DNA from: Nitrospirota bacterium
GTDB lineage: Bacteria; Nitrospirota; Thermodesulfovibrionia; Thermodesulfovibrionales; UBA6898
NCBI GenBank assembly: GCA_004321925.1
Contig: SCQH01000104.1
Span: 1-35,448 of the forward strand
Direction: 5' to 3'
Length of the DNA: 35,448 nucleotides
Below, one piece after another: positions 24,577 through 33,146 of this stretch. Below the pieces are notes generated by a model, which saw only the letters and a program-made list of their open reading frames with translations, ran no database searches and was not told where the DNA came from. The translations under genes and the position numbers were made by a program. How positions within the stretch are numbered: position 1 is the first letter of the stretch; every line of letters begins with the position of its first letter.

Positions 24577-25818
24577 ATGGGACACATAAAAGGTCTTAAG
24601 TGCAGGGAATGCGGCAGGGAATATCCTGTTGAACCCATATATGTCTGTGAATTCTGCTTCGGGCCTCTCGAGGTGGCCTATGACTATAAGAGCATAGCCA
24701 AGGCCATCAGCAGGAAGAAGATCGAGGGCCGCGACAAGAACCTCTGGAGATACCGTGAGCTGCTCCCGGTCGACGGTGAGCCCCAGGTAGGTCTGAACTC
24801 GGGGTATACGCCCCTGCTTCGTGCCGATAACCTCGCGAAGATCATCGGTGTCGACGAGCTGTATCTTAAGGACGACACCGTGGTGCATCCGACCCTTTCG
24901 TTCAAGGACAGGGTCGTCTCCATTGCCCTCACCAAGGCGAAGGAATTCGGATTCGACACGGTCGCCTGCGCCTCGACCGGCAACCTGGCCCATTCGGTCT
25001 CGGCCCACGGTGCACGCGCCGGGTTCAAGCGGTTCATCTTTATCCCTGCGACCCTTGAGGCGAGCAAGATCGTGGCCTCGCTCGTCTATGAGCCTAACCT
25101 GATCGCGGTCGACGGGAACTACGACGACGTCAACAGGCTCTGCAGCGAGGTGGCTAACAAATACCGGTGGGCCTTTGTCAATATCAATATCAGACCTTTC
25201 TACGCGGAAGGCTCAAAGACGCTCGGCTTCGAGATCATCGAGCAGCTCGGCTGGAAGGCCCCGGACAATGTGGTCGTCCCCTGCGCCAGCGGCTCCCTGC
25301 TGACGAAGGTCTGGAAGAGCTTCAAGGAGTTCAAGGACGTCGGCATCCTCAAGGAGCTCGGCACCAGGGTCTTTGCCGCCCAGGCAACAGGCTGTTCCCC
25401 GATAGCTGCTGCGATCAAGCAGGGGACCGATGTCATCAGGCCGGTCAAACCCAACACCATCGCCAAATCGCTTGCGATCGGCAATCCAGCCGACGGCTTT
25501 TATGCCTCCCAGGTCGTGAAGGAGACCGGAGGGTTCGCCGAGGATGTCAGCGACCAGGAGATCATCGATGCGATAAAACTGCTTGCCCGCACCGAAGGGG
25601 TCTTTGCAGAGACTGCCGGCGGCGTGACCCTTGCCTCGACGATAAAACTGGTCCAGACCGGAAAGATCAAGCGGGAAAGCTCGACGGTCATCTGCATCAC
25701 CGGCAACGGACTGAAGACCCAGGAGGCCCTGCAGGGGCATACCCCGCAGCCGCACCATATCAAGCCGAGTCTTGCCTCTTTTGAAGAGGTATTGAAAAAA
25801 ATAAATCAGGGTCAGTGA
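24577..25818 (+). CDS. Threonine synthase-like PLP enzyme with zinc ribbon (first thrC paralogue)
   Basis: A 413-residue fold-type II PLP enzyme. The N-terminus is a zinc ribbon (Cys9, Cys12, Cys24, Cys27); PLP is expected on Lys110 in HPTLSFKDRV; other blocks are CASTGNLAHSVSAHGARAG, the phosphate-binding PCASGSLLTK and AETAGGVTLAS. Annotated threonine synthases of this long form convert O-phosphohomoserine to threonine, but the canonical PTGSFKDRG is here PTLSFKDRV, and a canonical thrC lies 0.6 kb downstream. The next gene is a CysO-like sulfur carrier, so an alternative is a sulfhydrylase that uses a protein thiocarboxylate on O-phosphohomoserine or a similar substrate. The start at 24577 has AGAGGTGG 4 nt upstream; the ATG at 24562 is in frame but has no such site. 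First gene of the cluster. Confidence 0.88.
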   Translation: MGHIKGLKCRECGREYPVEPIYVCEFCFGPLEVAYDYKSIAKAISRKKIEGRDKNLWRYRELLPVDGEPQVGLNSGYTPLLRADNLAKIIGVDELYLKDDTVVHPTLSFKDRVVSIALTKAKEFGFDTVACASTGNLAHSVSAHGARAGFKRFIFIPATLEASKIVASLVYEPNLIAVDGNYDDVNRLCSEVANKYRWAFVNINIRPFYAEGSKTLGFEIIEQLGWKAPDNVVVPCASGSLLTKVWKSFKEFKDVGILKELGTRVFAAQATGCSPIAAAIKQGTDVIRPVKPNTIAKSLAIGNPADGFYASQVVKETGGFAEDVSDQEIIDAIKLLARTEGVFAETAGGVTLASTIKLVQTGKIKRESSTVICITGNGLKTQEALQGHTPQPHHIKPSLASFEEVLKKINQGQ

Positions 25819-25852
25819 CCTGAAAGTCCAGTGACCTGCAAGGAGGAGATAT

Positions 25853-26137
25853 ATGGCTGTTAAGGTGAGAATACCGACCCCGCTTCAGAGATTGACACAG
25901 GGCAAAGAGGAGGTTGAGGGCAACCCCGGGACCATCATCGAACTGGTGAATGATCTCGACAAGTCCTTTCCGGGCCTTGCTGAGAGGATCTCAGAGAACG
26001 GCAAGATCAGGCGGTTCGTTAATATGTATGTCAACGAGGAGGACATCCGGTTCCTGAATGCCGAGGGGACCATGGTCAAGGATGGTGATGAGGTCTCGAT
26101 CGTACCCGCCATAGCAGGCGGGGAAAGGCAGGAATAG
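25853..26137 (+). CDS. CysO-like MoaD/ThiS family sulfur carrier protein
   Basis: A 94-residue ubiquitin-like protein. KIRRFVNMYVNEEDIRFL and KDGDEVSIVPAIAGG closely follow the mycobacterial CysO pattern; the C-terminal Gly-Gly is the site where such carriers are adenylated and converted to a thiocarboxylate. Here the Gly-Gly is followed by four residues, ERQE, so a peptidase (typically a JAMM/M67 enzyme) would have to remove the tail first. Neither that peptidase nor a ThiF/MoeB-like activating enzyme is in the window. AGGAGG lies 6 nt upstream. The gene lies between the first thrC-like gene (34 bp) and a NIL-domain gene (3 bp), which ties it to sulfur amino-acid synthesis and not to molybdopterin or thiamine. 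Confidence 0.9.
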   Translation: MAVKVRIPTPLQRLTQGKEEVEGNPGTIIELVNDLDKSFPGLAERISENGKIRRFVNMYVNEEDIRFLNAEGTMVKDGDEVSIVPAIAGGERQE

Positions 26138-26140
26138 ATC

Positions 26141-26377
26141 ATGAAGAAAAGGGTCAGACTGACATTCCCCCAGCAGATGATAAAAGAACCGGTCATCTTC
26201 AGCATGGCCAAGCAGTATAATGTCATGCCGAACATCAGGCGTGCGCGGGTGACCGAGACCGTGGGCGAGATGATACTCGAACTTGAGGGTACGGAAGAAG
26301 ACCTTGAAAAGGGCATTAAATGGCTTAAGGAAAAAGGCATCGAGGTCGAGCTGGTAGAAGGCGACATCATCGAGTAA
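26141..26377 (+). CDS. NIL domain protein
   Basis: A 78-residue protein that consists of a single NIL domain, the ferredoxin-like fold found at the C-terminus of the methionine importer ATPase MetN, where it binds methionine, and next to ferredoxin domains in proteins of anaerobic homocysteine synthesis. The pattern is KRVRLTFPQQMIKEPVIFSM, then YNVMPNIRRARVTETVGEM and ILELEGTEEDLEKGIKWL. It has no ferredoxin cysteines. It starts 3 bp after the sulfur carrier gene. I infer a role as methionine sensor or partner in sulfur transfer, but no activity can be read from the sequence. Confidence 0.88.
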   Translation: MKKRVRLTFPQQMIKEPVIFSMAKQYNVMPNIRRARVTETVGEMILELEGTEEDLEKGIKWLKEKGIEVELVEGDIIE

Positions 26378-26382
26378 GGCAT

Positions 26383-26401
26383 TTCGCCGCGCCGCGGCGG
26401 A
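26383..26401 (+). other. GC-rich stem-loop inside the threonine/sulfur operon
   Basis: TTCGCCGC (26383-26390) can pair with GCGGCGGA (26394-26401) across a GCC loop, with one wobble pair; the inner six pairs are all G-C. It follows the NIL stop by 5 nt and precedes the second thrC. There is no U-tract, so it is more likely an RNA processing or stability element than a terminator. Confidence 0.45.
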
Positions 26402-26424
26402 TCATAAGGAGATAGAGCAAGACT

Positions 26425-27486
26425 ATGGGTTGGCAAGGACTGATACGAGAATACCGGGAGTTTCTTCCCGTAACGGATGCGACACCGGTTATCACGCTGA
26501 ATGAGGGGAATACACCCCTGATCGAGGCCCGCAACATGAGAAAGAAGCTCGGCCTTGACGTGGACCTGTATTTTAAATTTGAAGGCGCCAATCCCACGGG
26601 GTCGTTCAAGGACAGGGGCATGACCATGGCCCTCTCAAAGGCTGTTGAAGGGGGGACAAAGGCGGTCATCTGCGCCTCGACCGGCAATACCTCTGCCTCG
26701 GCCGCGGCCTATGCCGCCCGTGCCGGCATTAAGGCCGTTGTCCTGATACCGGAGGGCAAGATCGCCCTCGGCAAGCTCTCTCAGGCGATGGTTCACGGCG
26801 CCCTGGTCATCCAGATCTCGGGCAATTTTGATGATGCGCTCAATATCGTCAAGTCTCTCGTCACGCACTATCCCATTACCCTGGTCAATTCGATCAACCC
26901 TTTCAGGATCGAGGGCCAGAAGACGGCCGCGTTTGAGATCTGCGACCAGCTTGGCTTCGTCCCGAAATACCATGCGCTGCCGGTCGGCAATGCCGGGAAT
27001 ATCACGGCCTACTGGAAGGGCTACAAGGAATACCGTACAGCCGGAAAGATAGCGTCCACTCCGGTCATGCTCGGGTTCCAGGCCGCGGGGGCAGCCCCGA
27101 TCGTGCTGGGGAAAAAGGTCGACAAGCCTGAGACGATCGCGACGGCGATACGGATCGGGAATCCCGCCAGCTGGCAGTCCGCTGTTGCGGCCCGTGATGA
27201 ATCAGGCGGAAAGATAGAGGCGGTCACCGACGAGGAGATCCTGCAGGCTTACAGCGCGGTTGCGCTGACCGAGGGGGTCTTCTGCGAGCCGGCATCCGCT
27301 GCGTCCCTTGCCGGTGTGATTAAGCTGAACAGGGAAGGATATTTCAAGCCGGGCGACAGCGTTGTCTGCACCCTGACCGGTAACGGGCTGAAGGACCCTG
27401 ATACCGTATTTAAGGTCTCCAAGGAGCCGATGAAGGTCAAGGGAGATATGCAGGCAGTGGAAGACCTCATCAAGGAGATCCTCTAA
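26425..27486 (+). CDS. thrC: Threonine synthase
   Basis: A 353-residue fold-type II PLP enzyme that converts O-phosphohomoserine to threonine and phosphate. The cofactor Lys62 sits in the canonical [29 protein letters not shown], the phosphate-binding [12 protein letters not shown] and [10 protein letters not shown] are standard. Length matches the short bacterial form. This copy looks entirely canonical, unlike the zinc-ribbon paralogue upstream, so it is the better candidate for the real threonine synthase. It begins 47 bp after the NIL gene, beyond a GC hairpin, and ends 10 bp before the phosphoglycerate-mutase-like gene. Confidence 0.95.
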   Translation: MGWQGLIREYREFLPVTDATPVITLNEGNTPLIEARNMRKKLGLDVDLYFKFEGANPTGSFKDRGMTMALSKAVEGGTKAVICASTGNTSASAAAYAARAGIKAVVLIPEGKIALGKLSQAMVHGALVIQISGNFDDALNIVKSLVTHYPITLVNSINPFRIEGQKTAAFEICDQLGFVPKYHALPVGNAGNITAYWKGYKEYRTAGKIASTPVMLGFQAAGAAPIVLGKKVDKPETIATAIRIGNPASWQSAVAARDESGGKIEAVTDEEILQAYSAVALTEGVFCEPASAASLAGVIKLNREGYFKPGDSVVCTLTGNGLKDPDTVFKVSKEPMKVKGDMQAVEDLIKEIL

Positions 27487-27496
27487 GAGGGACCGC

Positions 27497-28708
27497 ATGA
27501 AATATGTGGTGATCATCGGCGACGGGATGGCGGACAGGCCCCTCAAGGAACTCGGGGGCAAGACACCGCTCCAGTATGCCCGCACGGACAATATGGACCG
27601 GCTCGCCTCTAAAGGGATCATCGGGAGCGCGCATACGATACCTGAAGGCATGCATCCCGGGTCCGACATCGCGAACCTGAGCATCCTCGGCTACAATCCC
27701 GCCGAATATTATTCCGGCCGCGCCCCGCTCGAGGCCGCAAGCATCGGGGTCGGCCTCACAGAGACGGATGTGGCATACCGCTGCAACCTCGTCACGCTCA
27801 AGTTCAACCGTGACAGGACCAAGGCGCTTATGGAGGACTACAGCAGCGGGCATATAACGACCGAAGAGTCAAGGGAATTGATGCAGGAAGTAGGCAGGGT
27901 CCTCGGATCAGAGCAGATACGGTTTTATCCCGGGGTCAGCTACCGGCATCTCATGGTCTGGGCCAACGGGTCCAGTGACATGGAATGCGCCCCCCCGCAT
28001 GATATCCTCGGCAAGGACATCATCGATTATCTGCCGGTGGGGCATAATGAGGCGCTGCTTCGGCAGCTCATGCTGGATTCGGTCGACCTGCTCGAAGGGC
28101 ACCCGGTGAACAGAGAACGGGTCAAAAATGGCTTGAACCCGGCCAACAGCATATGGTTCTGGGGCCAGGGCAAGAGGCCGAGCATCCCGTCCTTTGAGAA
28201 AAAATACGGTCTGAAGGGCGCTCTGGTCTCCGCGGTCGACCTTACCAAGGGGCTTGGCATTTATGCCGGCTTCGAGATCCTCGAGGTGCCGGGCATGACC
28301 GGGTACATCGACACCAATTACCAGGGCAAGGCCGACGAGGCGCTCAGGTCTCTGGAGCGGGCAGACTTTGTCTATATCCATGTTGAGGCGCCCGATGAGG
28401 CCGGCCATTCCGGGAAATGCCGGGACAAGGTAAAGGCCATTGAAGACTTTGACCGGATCGTCGTCGGTACGGTCATGGAGGGGGTGAAGAGGTTCGGGGA
28501 CCACCGCATACTCGTCATGCCGGACCATCCGACACCCATTGAGCTGAGGACCCACTCTGCCGATCCGGTGCCGTTCATCATCTATGACAGCCGGTCTCAG
28601 CGGCCGGAGCAGGATGTTGTCTATGATGAGTCGATCCTTGACCGGGACGGGATCATGGTGGTCAGGGACGGCTACACCCTGATGGATCATTTCATCCGGG
28701 AAAAATAA
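27497..28708 (+). CDS. Archaeal-type phosphoglycerate mutase family protein, possible homoserine kinase
   Basis: A 403-residue member of the alkaline-phosphatase-superfamily group COG3635. The metal-binding Asp9 is in IIGDGMADRP; the phosphoryl-accepting serine is in HPGSDIANLSILGYNP (Ser56 or Ser62); C-terminal metal ligands lie in HVEAPDEAGHSG and MPDHPTPIELRTHSADP. Archaeal relatives are cofactor-independent phosphoglycerate mutases. Bacterial members found beside threonine genes have been proposed (TIGR02535) to act as homoserine kinase. Here it stands between thrC and lysC and no thrB-like gene is in the window, which supports the kinase idea by context only. Spacing to neighbours (10 and 18 bp) indicates one operon. 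Confidence 0.9.
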   Translation: MKYVVIIGDGMADRPLKELGGKTPLQYARTDNMDRLASKGIIGSAHTIPEGMHPGSDIANLSILGYNPAEYYSGRAPLEAASIGVGLTETDVAYRCNLVTLKFNRDRTKALMEDYSSGHITTEESRELMQEVGRVLGSEQIRFYPGVSYRHLMVWANGSSDMECAPPHDILGKDIIDYLPVGHNEALLRQLMLDSVDLLEGHPVNRERVKNGLNPANSIWFWGQGKRPSIPSFEKKYGLKGALVSAVDLTKGLGIYAGFEILEVPGMTGYIDTNYQGKADEALRSLERADFVYIHVEAPDEAGHSGKCRDKVKAIEDFDRIVVGTVMEGVKRFGDHRILVMPDHPTPIELRTHSADPVPFIIYDSRSQRPEQDVVYDESILDRDGIMVVRDGYTLMDHFIREK

Positions 28709-28726
28709 CAGCATGCGGAGGAAGCA

Positions 28727-29947
28727 TTGGCCCTTATAGTCCAGAAATACGGCGGCACGTCGGTCGGTACGGTAGAGCGTATCAAGGCGGTTGCCCAACG
28801 GGTTGTGATGACAGCGCAGGAAGGCAATAGTGTGGTCGTGGTCGTCTCTGCCATGTCCGGGGAGACCGACAAGCTGATAAACCTTGCGCACCAGATAACG
28901 GCAGCTCCCGGGGAGCGTGAGATGGATATGCTCCTTTCCTCGGGCGAGCGGGTCACCAGCGCCCTCACCGCCATGGCGGTCGAGGCGGCCGGCCATAAGG
29001 CGATCTCGCTGACCGGCAGGCAGGCGGGCATTATCACCGATACCGTCCATACCAAGGCGCGGATAGAGAAGATACATGGTGACAGGATCACCAAGGCGGT
29101 CCAGGACGGCTATGTGGTCGTCATAGCCGGGTTCCAGGGCGTCACCGAAGGGGGGTCTGATGTGACGACCCTCGGCAGGGGAGGGTCGGACCTTTCGGCC
29201 GTTGCCATTGCCGCAGCGATCAAGGCTGACCTCTGCGAGATCTATACCGATGTTGACGGTGTCTACACCACCGACCCCAATATTGTGCCCGAGGCCAGGA
29301 AGCTCCGGAAGATCTCGTACGAAGAAATGCTCGAACTGGCCAGTCTCGGCGCCAAGGTGCTGCAGACCAGGTCTGTCGAGTTTGCGATGAAATATAATGT
29401 ACCGGTCGTGGTGCGTTCAAGCTTTAATAATAATCCCGGGACACTGGTCGCGGAGGAGGACACAGATATGGAGAACGTTGTTGTATCAGGCATAGCCTAT
29501 GACAAGAACCAGGCCAAGGTAACGGTAGTGGATGTGCCTGACAAACCGGGAGTGGCGGCGCAGCTGTTCAATGCGATCGCCTCCGCCAATATCATCATCG
29601 ACATGATCGTCCAGAACATCAGCAGCGACGGCAAGTTCGCCGATATCTCCTTTACGGTCCCGAAGACCGATTCGAAAAAGGCACTGGAGGTTGCCGGGGC
29701 CATGGCAAAGGAACTCGGCGCAAAGAGGGTGGACCTGCGGGAGGACATCAGCAAGGTCTCGGTCGTCGGGGTCGGCATGAGGACCCATTCCGGTGTTGCA
29801 GCCAGGATGTTCCAGACGCTTGCCGACCACTCGATCAATATCTTCATGATAAGCACCTCCGAGATCAAGGTCTCCTGCATCATCGACCTGAAATTCACCG
29901 AACTTGCGGTCAGGGTGCTGCACGACACCTTCGGACTTGCGCACTAG
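28727..29947 (+). CDS. lysC: Aspartate kinase
   Basis: A 406-residue enzyme that phosphorylates L-aspartate, the first step toward lysine, methionine, threonine and diaminopimelate. KYGGTSVG (7-14) is the catalytic N-terminal motif; [39 protein letters not shown] and [12 protein letters not shown] complete the kinase domain. The C-terminal third holds two ACT domains (starting near [17 protein letters not shown] and [19 protein letters not shown]) for feedback inhibition by lysine or threonine. The start is TTG at 28727 with GGAGG 5 nt upstream. It feeds the homoserine branch served by its neighbours, although homoserine dehydrogenase and aspartate-semialdehyde dehydrogenase are not in the window. 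Confidence 0.97.
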   Translation: MALIVQKYGGTSVGTVERIKAVAQRVVMTAQEGNSVVVVVSAMSGETDKLINLAHQITAAPGEREMDMLLSSGERVTSALTAMAVEAAGHKAISLTGRQAGIITDTVHTKARIEKIHGDRITKAVQDGYVVVIAGFQGVTEGGSDVTTLGRGGSDLSAVAIAAAIKADLCEIYTDVDGVYTTDPNIVPEARKLRKISYEEMLELASLGAKVLQTRSVEFAMKYNVPVVVRSSFNNNPGTLVAEEDTDMENVVVSGIAYDKNQAKVTVVDVPDKPGVAAQLFNAIASANIIIDMIVQNISSDGKFADISFTVPKTDSKKALEVAGAMAKELGAKRVDLREDISKVSVVGVGMRTHSGVAARMFQTLADHSINIFMISTSEIKVSCIIDLKFTELAVRVLHDTFGLAH

Positions 29948-29962
29948 GCCTCCGGCTGCCAG

Positions 29963-31543
29963 ATGAGGAAGATCGAGATATATGATACGACGCTCAGGGA
30001 TGGCGCCCAGTCAGAGGATATCTCTTTTTCGGTCGAGGACAAGCTCAGGATAACTGAAAAGCTCGACGACCTCGGTGTCCATTATATAGAAGGCGGATGG
30101 CCGGGGTCCAATCCGCGCGACATAGAGTATTTCAAGAAGGCCGTCAGGCTGAAGCTGAAGAATTCCCGGCTTGTCTCCTTCGGGAGCACCCACCGGCCGA
30201 AGAAAAAAGCGAACAGGGACGAGACACTGAAGGCCCTGCTGGATGCAAAGACCGGCTGCATCACGATCTTCGGGAAGACCTGGGATTTTCATGTCAGAGA
30301 GGCGCTGAAGGTCTCGCTCAAAGAGAATCTGGACCTGATCCATGATTCCGTCGCTTTTCTCAAAAAGCATGCTGACCAGGTCTTTTTTGATGCAGAGCAT
30401 TTTTTTGACGGGTTCCTGCATAACCCCGCCTACGCCGTCAAATGCCTTCATGCGGCAGAGGAGGCAGGGGCTGACCGTCTGGTGCTCTGTGACACCAACG
30501 GCGGGACCATGACCACCGCTCTGAAGGATACCGTAAAAAAGATCATTAAGGATTTCCACGTACCCTTCGGCATCCATGTCCATAATGACGGCGACTGCGC
30601 CGTGGCCAATTCGATCGCGGCTGTCGAGGCCGGGGTGCTGCAGATACAGGGCACGATCAACGGTCTGGGGGAGCGGTGCGGAAACGCCAACCTCGTCTCG
30701 ATCATCCCGAACCTTCAGCTGAAATCCGGCATCAAATGCATCTCCCCTGAACAGCTGATGAGGCTCAGGGAGGTATCGCGGTTCGTCAACGAGATAGCCA
30801 ACGTACGCCACTTCAAACGCCAGCCGTTCACCGGGGACAGCGCCTTTGCCCACAAGGCCGGCATCCATGTCAATGCGATCAGAAAGAGACCGGAGACCTA
30901 TGAACATATCAGGCCCGGGCTTGTCGGGAACTCCCAGCGTGTCCTGGTCTCTGACCTTGCCGGCAGGTCAAATATCCTGCGAAAGGCCGAAGAGTTCGGC
31001 ATCAGGATGTCCGGCGACTCGGCAGAGCTCCAGTCGATCGTGACCAACCTCAAGGAGCTTGAGAACCAGGGGTTCCAGTTCGAGGGCGCCGAGGCCTCCT
31101 TTGAGATGCTGATGAAGAAGGCCCTGGGCCTCCATAAGAGGTTCTTTGATCTGATCGGCTTCAGGGTCATCATAGAAAAACGCAAAGAGGGTGAGGACCC
31201 CCTGAGCGAGGCGACGATCATGCTGAAGGTCAGCGGCCATATCGAGCATACCGCGGCAACGGGCAGGGGGCCGGTCAATGCCCTGGACAATGCCCTGAGG
31301 AAGGCCCTTGAGAAATTTTACCCGCAGCTCCGGGAGGTCAGGCTGCTTGATTACAAGGTGCGTGTCCTTGCTGCCGGAAAAGGCACAACGGCCCGGGTAA
31401 GGGTCCTGATCGAATCGGGGGACAGGGAAAACCGCTGGGGGACCGTCGGGGTCTCCGAAAATATCATCGAGGCCTCATACCAGGCCCTGGTGGACAGCAT
31501 TGAATATAAGCTTCTGAAAGAGGAGCAGCCGCCTCAGTCCTGA
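29963..31543 (+). CDS. cimA: (R)-citramalate synthase
   Basis: A 526-residue enzyme of the isopropylmalate-synthase family that condenses acetyl-CoA with pyruvate to citramalate, starting isoleucine synthesis without threonine deaminase. The catalytic DTTLRDGAQ (8-16), the substrate region EGGWPGSNP, the metal-binding [15 protein letters not shown] and [12 protein letters not shown], and a C-terminal LeuA-dimer regulatory domain (about 390-515) are present. The [10 protein letters not shown] segment and long form are typical of bacterial CimA and not of LeuA. The gene follows lysC by 15 bp. Making isoleucine from pyruvate would spare threonine, which makes sense if O-phosphohomoserine is also needed for methionine. 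Confidence 0.94.
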   Translation: MRKIEIYDTTLRDGAQSEDISFSVEDKLRITEKLDDLGVHYIEGGWPGSNPRDIEYFKKAVRLKLKNSRLVSFGSTHRPKKKANRDETLKALLDAKTGCITIFGKTWDFHVREALKVSLKENLDLIHDSVAFLKKHADQVFFDAEHFFDGFLHNPAYAVKCLHAAEEAGADRLVLCDTNGGTMTTALKDTVKKIIKDFHVPFGIHVHNDGDCAVANSIAAVEAGVLQIQGTINGLGERCGNANLVSIIPNLQLKSGIKCISPEQLMRLREVSRFVNEIANVRHFKRQPFTGDSAFAHKAGIHVNAIRKRPETYEHIRPGLVGNSQRVLVSDLAGRSNILRKAEEFGIRMSGDSAELQSIVTNLKELENQGFQFEGAEASFEMLMKKALGLHKRFFDLIGFRVIIEKRKEGEDPLSEATIMLKVSGHIEHTAATGRGPVNALDNALRKALEKFYPQLREVRLLDYKVRVLAAGKGTTARVRVLIESGDRENRWGTVGVSENIIEASYQALVDSIEYKLLKEEQPPQS

Positions 31544-31602
31544 CCGGTCGATCCCTCCGGCTGATCGAATCTTCACAATTATTTCACAAACTCTCGGTAT
31601 GG

Positions 31603-31608
31603 TATAGT
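31603..31608 (+). promoter_or_regulatory. Probable -10 element of the htrA gene
   Basis: TATAGT lies 28 bp upstream of the htrA ATG in an AT-rich stretch. I see no good -35 at 16-18 bp. TTCACAA occurs twice 11 bp apart just upstream (31572 and 31583), one helical turn, as could suit an activator. Confidence 0.3.
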
Positions 31609-31635
31609 ATTATTTTCTTTTCCAGGGAGGACTCT

Positions 31636-33093
31636 ATGCAGATAATCAAATCAGGGAAACAGGGTTTTGGCGGTCGTGCGTTCGCTCTGGTTGTAACCGT
31701 GATCGTGATGCAGCTGGTCTTTGCCGCCGGTGCTTTTGCTGTCCAGGGCAGGATCTCCGAACAGTCGGTCGACCTGCTCACGCGCACCGGCAAGGCAATG
31801 GCAGAGATATCCGGGGCCGTAAAGCCGGCGATCGTCAACATCGCCACTTCAAGGACGGTCAAGGTCCAGGGCGGCGCGGAGATGTTCGACGACCCGTTCT
31901 TCCGCCGTTTCTTCGGCGATAATTTCAACAGGCAGAAACAGCCGCGTGAACGCAAGGCGTCCGGTCTCGGATCGGGTGTCATCGTTTCGACGGACGGGTA
32001 TATTGTCACGAATTTCCATGTGGTGAAGGATGCCGATGAGATCAAGGTGACCCTCTCTGATAAAAGGGAATTCAACGGCAAGGTCGTCGGGTCGGACCCC
32101 AAGACCGAGATATCGATCGTCAAGATAGAGGCCAAAGGCCTGCCGACGCTCCCCTGGGGGGATTCCGACCGTCTGCAGGTGGGTGAGATCGTGCTTGCCG
32201 TCGGCAGCCCCTACGGCCTGAACCAGACCGTGACCATGGGTATCGTCAGTGCGATCGGCAGGGCAAATGTCGGCATCGCCGATTATGAGGACTTTATCCA
32301 GACCGATGCGGCGATCAACCCGGGCAACTCCGGCGGCGCCATGGTCAATGTGCGGGGTGAGCTCGTCGGGATCAATACGGCCATCTACAGCACCAGCGGC
32401 GGGTACCAGGGGATAGGGTTTGCGATCCCGAGCAATATGATCAAGACGATCATGGACAGCCTTGTCAGGAAAGGCAAGGTCGTGAGAGGCTGGCTTGGTG
32501 TCTCGATCCAGAAGGTGACGCCGGAGCTCTCGAAGCAGTTCAACGTCAAGGATGAGGCCGGCGTCCTGATCAGCGATACGTTTGAGAACGGTCCTGCTGA
32601 TAAGGCCGGGCTCAGGCGCGGAGACGTCATCATCGAATATGACGGCAGGAAGGTCGACGAGCCGTATCAGATCAGGAACATGGTTGCCGGGAACGCACCC
32701 GGTGAGGAGCATGCACTGAAGGTGCTGCGCGAAGGCCAACCGCTGGTCGTCAAGGTCATTGTCGGCGAATTGCCCGGAGACCTGAAGGCAGAGCCCGGCG
32801 ATTACCAGAATGTTTTCAGGGGCATCGGGGTGCAGGACATCAACCCCGAGCTCTCCCGGAAGATGAACATTCCGGCGAGGATCAAAGGGGTCATCATAAC
32901 CGATCTCGACGAGAACAGCCCGGCTTCCGCTATCCTCATGCAGGGTGATGTGGTCCAGGAGATAAACAAGAAAAGGATCGGCTCGGTCAGGGAGTACCAG
33001 GAGGTCGTCTCGAGGATAGCGAAGGATGAGGATGTCCTGATGCTGATCTTCAGGAACGGGGCATCGGTATTTATCACGCTTTCGAACAAGTAG
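31636..33093 (+). CDS. degP: HtrA/DegP (Do) family periplasmic serine protease
   Basis: A 485-residue exported protease/chaperone for misfolded envelope proteins. Signal peptide core about residues 14-33, a trypsin-like domain (about 50-270), and two PDZ domains (about 275-365 and 385-480). The catalytic His128 is in TNFHVV and the nucleophile Ser232 in GNSGGAMV. Where family members have Asp (DPKTDIA-like), this protein reads DPKTEIS, so Glu158 replaces the usual triad Asp; the reading is direct from codon GAG. GGGAGG precedes the ATG by 5 nt. It is probably a single-gene unit ending at a strong terminator. The symbol reflects family resemblance; DegQ or another Do-like name is equally possible. 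Confidence 0.94.
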   Translation: MQIIKSGKQGFGGRAFALVVTVIVMQLVFAAGAFAVQGRISEQSVDLLTRTGKAMAEISGAVKPAIVNIATSRTVKVQGGAEMFDDPFFRRFFGDNFNRQKQPRERKASGLGSGVIVSTDGYIVTNFHVVKDADEIKVTLSDKREFNGKVVGSDPKTEISIVKIEAKGLPTLPWGDSDRLQVGEIVLAVGSPYGLNQTVTMGIVSAIGRANVGIADYEDFIQTDAAINPGNSGGAMVNVRGELVGINTAIYSTSGGYQGIGFAIPSNMIKTIMDSLVRKGKVVRGWLGVSIQKVTPELSKQFNVKDEAGVLISDTFENGPADKAGLRRGDVIIEYDGRKVDEPYQIRNMVAGNAPGEEHALKVLREGQPLVVKVIVGELPGDLKAEPGDYQNVFRGIGVQDINPELSRKMNIPARIKGVIITDLDENSPASAILMQGDVVQEINKKRIGSVREYQEVVSRIAKDEDVLMLIFRNGASVFITLSNK

Positions 33094-33107
33094 GTCCGGC
33101 AGCAGTC

Positions 33108-33146
33108 AACCGGCGGGGCAGTTCAGGCCCTGCCGGTTTTTTTTTT
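33108..33146 (+). terminator. Rho-independent terminator after htrA
   Basis: AACCGGCGGGGC (33108-33119) pairs over 12 bp (one G-T wobble) with GCCCTGCCGGTT (33127-33138) around a 7-nt loop, followed directly by a run of Ts to 33146. It faces the htrA direction only; read from the other strand there is no T-run. The T-run overlaps the last codon of the convergent sigma-54 activator gene. Confidence 0.93.

Noticed and set aside
25853-26137. Reading the small carrier as MoaD or ThiS for molybdopterin or thiamine
   Set aside because: No moa, moe or thi genes are adjacent, the sequence follows CysO more closely, and the neighbours are amino-acid genes.
27908-29077. 389-codon open frame on the minus strand opposite the phosphoglycerate-mutase-like gene and lysC
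   Set aside because: It is antisense to two strongly recognisable genes, its product is rich in His, Arg, Asp and Gly without any family pattern, and it has no ribosome binding site. It is a codon-bias shadow.
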